24,323 nucleotides of DNA from Acinetobacter sp. UBA3106 (lineage in GTDB: Bacteria; Pseudomonadota; Gammaproteobacteria; Pseudomonadales; Moraxellaceae), in assembly GCA_002365595.1 (NCBI GenBank), contig DFAM01000001.1:71680-96002 (forward strand). Direction: 5' to 3'. Below the pieces are notes generated by a model. The model was not told the origin of the DNA, did not search any database, and worked only from the letters and a program-made list of their open reading frames with translations. The first letter of the stretch is position 1, and every line of letters begins with the position of its first letter. This document shows, one piece after another, positions 20,754 through 24,323 of the stretch. The translations under genes and the position numbers were made by a program.

Positions 20754-22073
20754 TTAAGCATCGAAAGGATGACGTAAAATAATGGTTTCATCACGGTCTG
20801 GACCGGTTGAAATGATGTCAATCGGACATTCAATGAGCTGCTCAAGACGTTTAACGTAGTTAAGCGCAGCTTGTGGCAATTGCTCAATTGATTTAGCACC
20901 GAAAGTAGACTCAGACCAACCTGGCATAGTTTCATAGATTGGTTTTAAAGTTTCGAATGCAAGCGCATCAGAAGAGCCTACACAACCAGAATCCGCAGCT
21001 TCATAACCGACACAGATTTTAACTTCTTCCAAACCATCAAGAACGTCAAGTTTAGTCAAGCAAATACCAGAAAGTGAGTTTACTTCCACTGAACGGCGTA
21101 GGATTTCAGCATCGAACCAACCACAACGGCGTTGACGACCAGTAGAGGCGCCGAATTCAGAACCAACGGTACCCAAGTGCTTACCAATTGCATCACCAAC
21201 ATCGCTCGCAGCATCATAAACAAGTTCTGTAGGGAATGGACCAGCACCTACACGAGTTGTGTACGCTTTAGTAATACCCAGTACATAGTCAAGGTGTAAT
21301 GGACCAAGACCTGAACCAGAGCTTACGCCACCAGCTGTTGTGTTTGAAGAAGTCACGTACGGGTATGTACCATGGTCAACATCAAGAAGTGAACCTTGCG
21401 CACCTTCAAACATGATGTTGTCACCGTTTTTACGGTATTTGTGAAGCTCACCAGTTACATCAATAACTAATGGAGCAACAACTTTACGCCATTCATCACA
21501 AAGTGCGATTACATCTTCTAATTTAACCGCTTCTACGCCGTAGAATTGAGTTAACTGGAAGTTATGGTACTCAAGAAGCTCTTCAAGTTGAGCTTTAAGA
21601 TGATCGCCACCACGTACTAAGTCAGCAACACGGATTGCACGACGAGCAACTTTATCTTCATACGCAGGACCAATACCACGACCCGTGGTACCAATTTTTG
21701 CATTACCACGTTTTTTCTCACGCGCCTGATCAAGTGCGATGTGGTTTGGAAGAATGAGTGGACAGTTTGGAGAAATACGTAAACGCTCTTTAACTGGCAC
21801 GCCTTCTTTTTCAAGAATATCCATCTCTTTGATGAGCGCTTCAGGTGAAAGAACCACACCGTTACCAATTAAGCACAGTACGTTTTCACGTAAAATACCA
21901 GATGGAATGAGGTGTAATACAGTTTTCTTACCACCAACCACGAGAGTGTGACCTGCGTTGTGTCCGCCTTGATAACGAACGACCGCTGCCGCTTGATCTG
22001 TGAGCAGGTCGACGATCTTACCTTTACCTTCGTCGCCCCATTGGGTACCAAGTACCACAACATTCTTGCCCAT
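20754..22073 (-). CDS. purA: Adenylosuccinate synthetase
   Basis: This enzyme uses GTP to join IMP and aspartate into adenylosuccinate, the first AMP-specific step of purine synthesis. It has 439 residues, close to the usual 430. Motifs: the GTP loop QWGDEGKGK (11-19) with catalytic Asp14, YQGGHNAGHT (34-43) with catalytic His42, T-G-R-G-I-G-P-A-Y near 130, the E-G-A-Q-G segment near 225, S-T-G-R-Q-R-R in the aspartate loop (about 305) and I-S-T-G-P-D-R-D-E-T near the C-terminus. ATG at 22073 is preceded by GAGG at 5-6 nt. It is 70 bp downstream of hisZ, with a terminator-like hairpin in between. Confidence 0.97.
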   Translation of the reverse strand: MGKNVVVLGTQWGDEGKGKIVDLLTDQAAAVVRYQGGHNAGHTLVVGGKKTVLHLIPSGILRENVLCLIGNGVVLSPEALIKEMDILEKEGVPVKERLRISPNCPLILPNHIALDQAREKKRGNAKIGTTGRGIGPAYEDKVARRAIRVADLVRGGDHLKAQLEELLEYHNFQLTQFYGVEAVKLEDVIALCDEWRKVVAPLVIDVTGELHKYRKNGDNIMFEGAQGSLLDVDHGTYPYVTSSNTTAGGVSSGSGLGPLHLDYVLGITKAYTTRVGAGPFPTELVYDAASDVGDAIGKHLGTVGSEFGASTGRQRRCGWFDAEILRRSVEVNSLSGICLTKLDVLDGLEEVKICVGYEAADSGCVGSSDALAFETLKPIYETMPGWSESTFGAKSIEQLPQAALNYVKRLEQLIECPIDIISTGPDRDETIILRHPFDA

Positions 22074-22110
22074 AATAGCCTCATTGCATCATGCTGTTAA
22101 AATAGAAAAC

Positions 22111-22139
22111 AAAACTGAATGACATGAACATTCAGCTTT
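22111..22139 (-). terminator. Terminator-like hairpin between hisZ and purA
   Basis: On the minus strand AAAGCTGAATG pairs with CATTCAGTTTT (11 bp, one G-U) around a 7-nt loop, followed by GTTTTC. It begins 4 nt after the hisZ stop and ends about 37 bp before the purA ATG. Confidence 0.65.
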
Positions 22140-22143
22140 GCGA

Positions 22144-23310
22144 TTAAATCGGTTCGACTGTCCACTCATTCGCTTTGTTCACCAACTGGTGAGTGGCAAA
22201 CGGAATTGAGTTTAAATCATCATTACCTAATAACTGAATAACACTTAAGCCTTGTGCACGCACAGCAGCGATGGCATCAATTAATGCTTTATCTGTGCCT
22301 TTTGGTGCAACAACTTTTTGAACCTGTTGAAACTGACCTGCGCTAAGTGCATATAAGTCACAAGAGAAGCCTGTTGCAGGACGTGCACGACCAAAGTGCT
22401 CACCAATACCATCATAACGGCCACCTTGAGCCAGGGGCGCTGCGCGGTTTGGCGCATATACGGCATACATTAAACCAGTGTGGTAGTGATATGAACGAAG
22501 TTCTACAACATCAATACCAATATCCAAATCTGGCCAACGTGCCTGAATTTCAGAGCGGGTCGTTTTGACTGCATCAAATGCCTGTTTAAATGCCGGATCT
22601 GCAATAATTTCAGCACTCAAGTTGGCTTCTAAAGCATCTAAATCACTTGAATAACGACCGAGCGTGTAAAAATCTGCACCAAATTTTAATTCTTTTGTAA
22701 ATTCAGCAAGTTCAGGCAAGGCCTTGCGTTGATAAAGATCTGAAAGCTGGCTTTCTTCCGCTTTGGTTAAACCGGCATGTTTAACCAGACTACGAAATAA
22801 ACCGACATGACCTAAATCCAGATGGATGCCATCTTCAAAGCTTGCTGTTTTTAATAAGTTGAGCATCACGTCAATCATTTCGACGTCAGCATCAATACTG
22901 TCTGAACCAAAAAGTTCCGCACCCAGTTGCAGCGGTGCACGCGTGGTATTAAAACCTTGAGGTTTAGTATGTAAAACCGTACCAGCGTAGCAATAGCGCG
23001 CTATGCCTTCGACTGGATGTACATGCGCATCGATACGGGCCACTTGCGGTGTCATATCGGCACGCACACCAAGCAAACGGCCAGAGAGCTGGTCGATGAC
23101 TTTAAAAGTGGCTAAGTCTAAATCTTGATTCGATTCTGAGAGAGAAGAAAGAGATTCGATGTATTCGATAAATGGCGTGTACACCAGCTGATAACCTCGA
23201 GATGCGAGGAAATCTAATGCTTCACGGCGCAAAGTTTCAATGACTTGCGCTTGTTCTGGTAATACATCAGCTACACCATCAGGTAATAACCATGTCTCTG
23301 AAATGGGCAT
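22144..23310 (-). CDS. hisZ: ATP phosphoribosyltransferase regulatory subunit HisZ
   Basis: HisZ is a catalytically inactive relative of histidyl-tRNA synthetase that combines with short-form HisG to make the first enzyme of histidine synthesis and sense histidine. It has 388 residues, as expected. Class II synthetase features remain: L-L-P-D-G-V-A-D-V-L-P (8-18), VRADMTPQVAR (82-92), and G-G-R-Y-D-G-I-G with P-A-T-G-F-S (about 295-318). ATG at 23310 has AGG about 8 nt upstream. Upstream of purA, as in many gammaproteobacteria of the Pseudomonas-Acinetobacter group. The presence of hisZ implies a short HisG elsewhere. Confidence 0.95.
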   Translation of the reverse strand: MPISETWLLPDGVADVLPEQAQVIETLRREALDFLASRGYQLVYTPFIEYIESLSSLSESNQDLDLATFKVIDQLSGRLLGVRADMTPQVARIDAHVHPVEGIARYCYAGTVLHTKPQGFNTTRAPLQLGAELFGSDSIDADVEMIDVMLNLLKTASFEDGIHLDLGHVGLFRSLVKHAGLTKAEESQLSDLYQRKALPELAEFTKELKFGADFYTLGRYSSDLDALEANLSAEIIADPAFKQAFDAVKTTRSEIQARWPDLDIGIDVVELRSYHYHTGLMYAVYAPNRAAPLAQGGRYDGIGEHFGRARPATGFSCDLYALSAGQFQQVQKVVAPKGTDKALIDAIAAVRAQGLSVIQLLGNDDLNSIPFATHQLVNKANEWTVEPI

Positions 23311-23351
23311 GTTGTAAACCTAAATACTTGTCAGCGCGGAACTAATCCGCA

Positions 23352-23392
23352 TAAAAAAATCGGGAGCACACCCGATTTCTCCTAGTCTAGCA
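23352..23392 (-). promoter_or_regulatory. Hairpin with T run ahead of hisZ, with possible extended -10 just upstream
   Basis: On the minus strand AAATCGGG / CCCGATTT (23357-23378, 6-nt loop) is followed by seven Ts, ending about 45 bp before the hisZ ATG. Immediately upstream lies TGCTAGACT (23384-23392), an extended -10-like element without a good -35 box. The hairpin may end the lrp transcript or act as a leader attenuator of hisZ. Confidence 0.5.
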
Positions 23393-23592
23393 CGATCACT
23401 TTAGCTGTGCACATGACTTTTGCAGATTTGTTCTATTTTTACCCTCTAATTTATGCCGTTTGAAAGCCGAATAAGCTGAATCATTCCTAATTGATGAGCT
23501 GTCATACACATTTAAGTGCTATAGAGTCAGAAACACCTGCAACAAGTCATATCGCAAAAGGCAATTTACCGTTGATAGAAAGTAAAAATAAA
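23393..23592. other. Intergenic region between lrp-type gene and hisZ, no gene seen
   Basis: About 200 bp without a convincing frame or RNA gene. No tRNA-like fold was recognised. It may be the 3' untranslated part of the Lrp-family transcript. Confidence 0.35.
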
Positions 23593-24048
23593 TCAGCTTA
23601 AAGGCAATTCAGTGGTTTGCTTGACGCTCTGTAAAGGAATTTCCGTTTTTACATTTTGAATGCCTGAAATTTTATTCAAGTGATTGATTTGAAATTTACG
23701 ATACGCTTCCAGATCAGACACCACTATTCTTAGAAAAAAGTCGCAATCCCCTGCCATCAGCTGACATTCCACAATTTCCGGCATATGCATAATGGCATCG
23801 ATAAACTGATTCACGGTTCGTTCATCTTGTCCTTTCAACCAGATACGGGCAAACACCGTTAAACCCAACTGCAGTTTTTGCGGATTCAGCAAGGCTACAT
23901 ATTTTTCAATAATGCCCTCATCTTCCAGCTGCTTTACCCGACGCAAACATGGAGATGGCGACAAACCTACCATTTGCGCCAACTCATTATTTTGTAATTT
24001 CCCATTGCGTTGCAGCGTCTGCAATATGCGCTTATCTATCTGATCCAT
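23593..24048 (-). CDS. Lrp/AsnC-family transcription regulator
   Basis: A 151-residue regulator of the feast/famine family. The N-terminal helix-turn-helix (about 4-50) reads L-D-type opening D-Q-I-D-K-R-I-L-Q, N-E-L-A-Q-M-V-G-L-S-P-S-P-C-L-R-R-V-K-Q-L-E, with the usual G-I-I-E-K-Y at the linker. The C-terminal RAM domain (about 65-145) has the V-E-C-Q-L-M-A-G-D-C-D-F-F-L-R core that binds amino acids. ATG at 24048 has AAGG only 2-3 nt upstream, a tight spacing. It is divergent from an azlC-like gene, so it probably controls that exporter in response to a branched-chain or other amino acid. Confidence 0.92.
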   Translation of the reverse strand: MDQIDKRILQTLQRNGKLQNNELAQMVGLSPSPCLRRVKQLEDEGIIEKYVALLNPQKLQLGLTVFARIWLKGQDERTVNQFIDAIMHMPEIVECQLMAGDCDFFLRIVVSDLEAYRKFQINHLNKISGIQNVKTEIPLQSVKQTTELPLS

Positions 24049-24198
24049 AACCTTTTTAAAGTATTTAATGCCAATTTTCCTTCGTAATTCGCAATTTTAT
24101 ATTAAATTCAAATCATTCAAAGCCAAAATTAATCACAAATTCCAGCATAAGCTTTTTAAAATATGCCTTTCCCGTCTTAACCCCCTTGGACAGCAGTC
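24049..24198. promoter_or_regulatory. Shared control region between the Lrp-type gene and azlC-like gene
   Basis: A 150-bp AT-rich divergent region, typical for Lrp-family control of both genes. A possible plus-strand -10 TAAAAT lies at 24157-24162. No clear symmetrical Lrp site could be picked by eye. Confidence 0.4.
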
Positions 24199-24323
24199 AT
24201 GTTGATGTTTAAAAGTTCCGTACCCAATTTAACCACCTCTCAGGAGGTTGTTGAATTTAAACGCGGAGTCAAAACATCAGTTCCGCTGTTACTCGGCATT
24301 ATTCCTTTTGCCTTGGTGCTAGG
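24199..24323 (+). CDS. azlC: AzlC-family amino-acid exporter subunit (5' end only)
   Basis: The first 41 codons of a gene cut by the right window edge. ATG at 24199 (a second at 24205) is preceded by GGA about 9 nt upstream. After a polar N-terminus comes E-F-K-R-G-V-K-T-S-V-P-L-L-L-G-I-I-P-F-A-L-V-L-G, which matches the opening of AzlC proteins (basic helix, then P-x-x-x-G-x-x-P-F-G/A first membrane segment). AzlC works with the small AzlD to export branched-chain amino acids. The divergent Lrp-type gene supports the call. Confidence 0.8.
   Translation, partial: MLMFKSSVPNLTTSQEVVEFKRGVKTSVPLLLGIIPFALVL

Noticed and set aside
1..24323. CRISPR arrays, tRNA/rRNA genes, insertion sequences or phage genes
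   Set aside because: No regularly spaced repeats, cloverleaf sequences, transposase or phage-like frames were seen on either strand.

Overview
The window looks like chromosomal DNA of an Acinetobacter-type gammaproteobacterium (Moraxellaceae). This is inferred from moderately AT-rich DNA, a fused RlmKL of 734 residues, a pyrB-pyrC' pair, a Vfr/CRP gene next to an OsmC gene, and hisZ directly upstream of purA. I see no phage, insertion sequence, CRISPR array, tRNA or rRNA. Most of it is ordinary core genome, with a few less familiar parts.

Left part (1-5763, all minus strand): the 5' part of a membrane-anchored, probably OmpA-family protein runs off the left edge. Next comes a two-gene operon of related lipoproteins, one with an LprI-like C-terminal domain. 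Then follows pyrB-pyrC', in which pyrC' encodes a dihydroorotase-like protein that has lost its metal ligands and probably serves as a structural partner of aspartate carbamoyltransferase. A small hypothetical gene ends this part.

Middle (6063-13459): rlmKL, a two-domain 23S rRNA methyltransferase, is on the plus strand. It is followed on the minus strand by a DUF945/YdgA-like protein and then by a tightly packed GNAT - GH3 - GNAT operon. That operon pairs a GH3-type acyl-adenylating/amide-forming enzyme with two acetyltransferase-fold proteins. It is the best candidate here for an undescribed small-molecule pathway.

Right part (13558-24323): clpB lies behind a near-consensus sigma-32 promoter and has a plausible internal start for the short ClpB form. 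An OsmC-family gene is divergent from a vfr/crp regulator gene, followed by the aldo/keto reductase gene tas. Two dyads of the form TGTGA-N5-TCAC lie at the -35 regions of vfr and tas and may be CRP/Vfr-related operators. Then come an M48 lipoprotein protease, a small three-helix membrane protein, and hisZ-purA with terminator-like hairpins before and between the genes. At the right edge an Lrp/AsnC regulator is divergent from the start of an azlC-like amino-acid exporter gene.

Several start codons were placed at internal ATGs with good ribosome binding sites rather than at the longest open frame. All functional calls rest on recognising motifs and family resemblance by eye; no database search was run.
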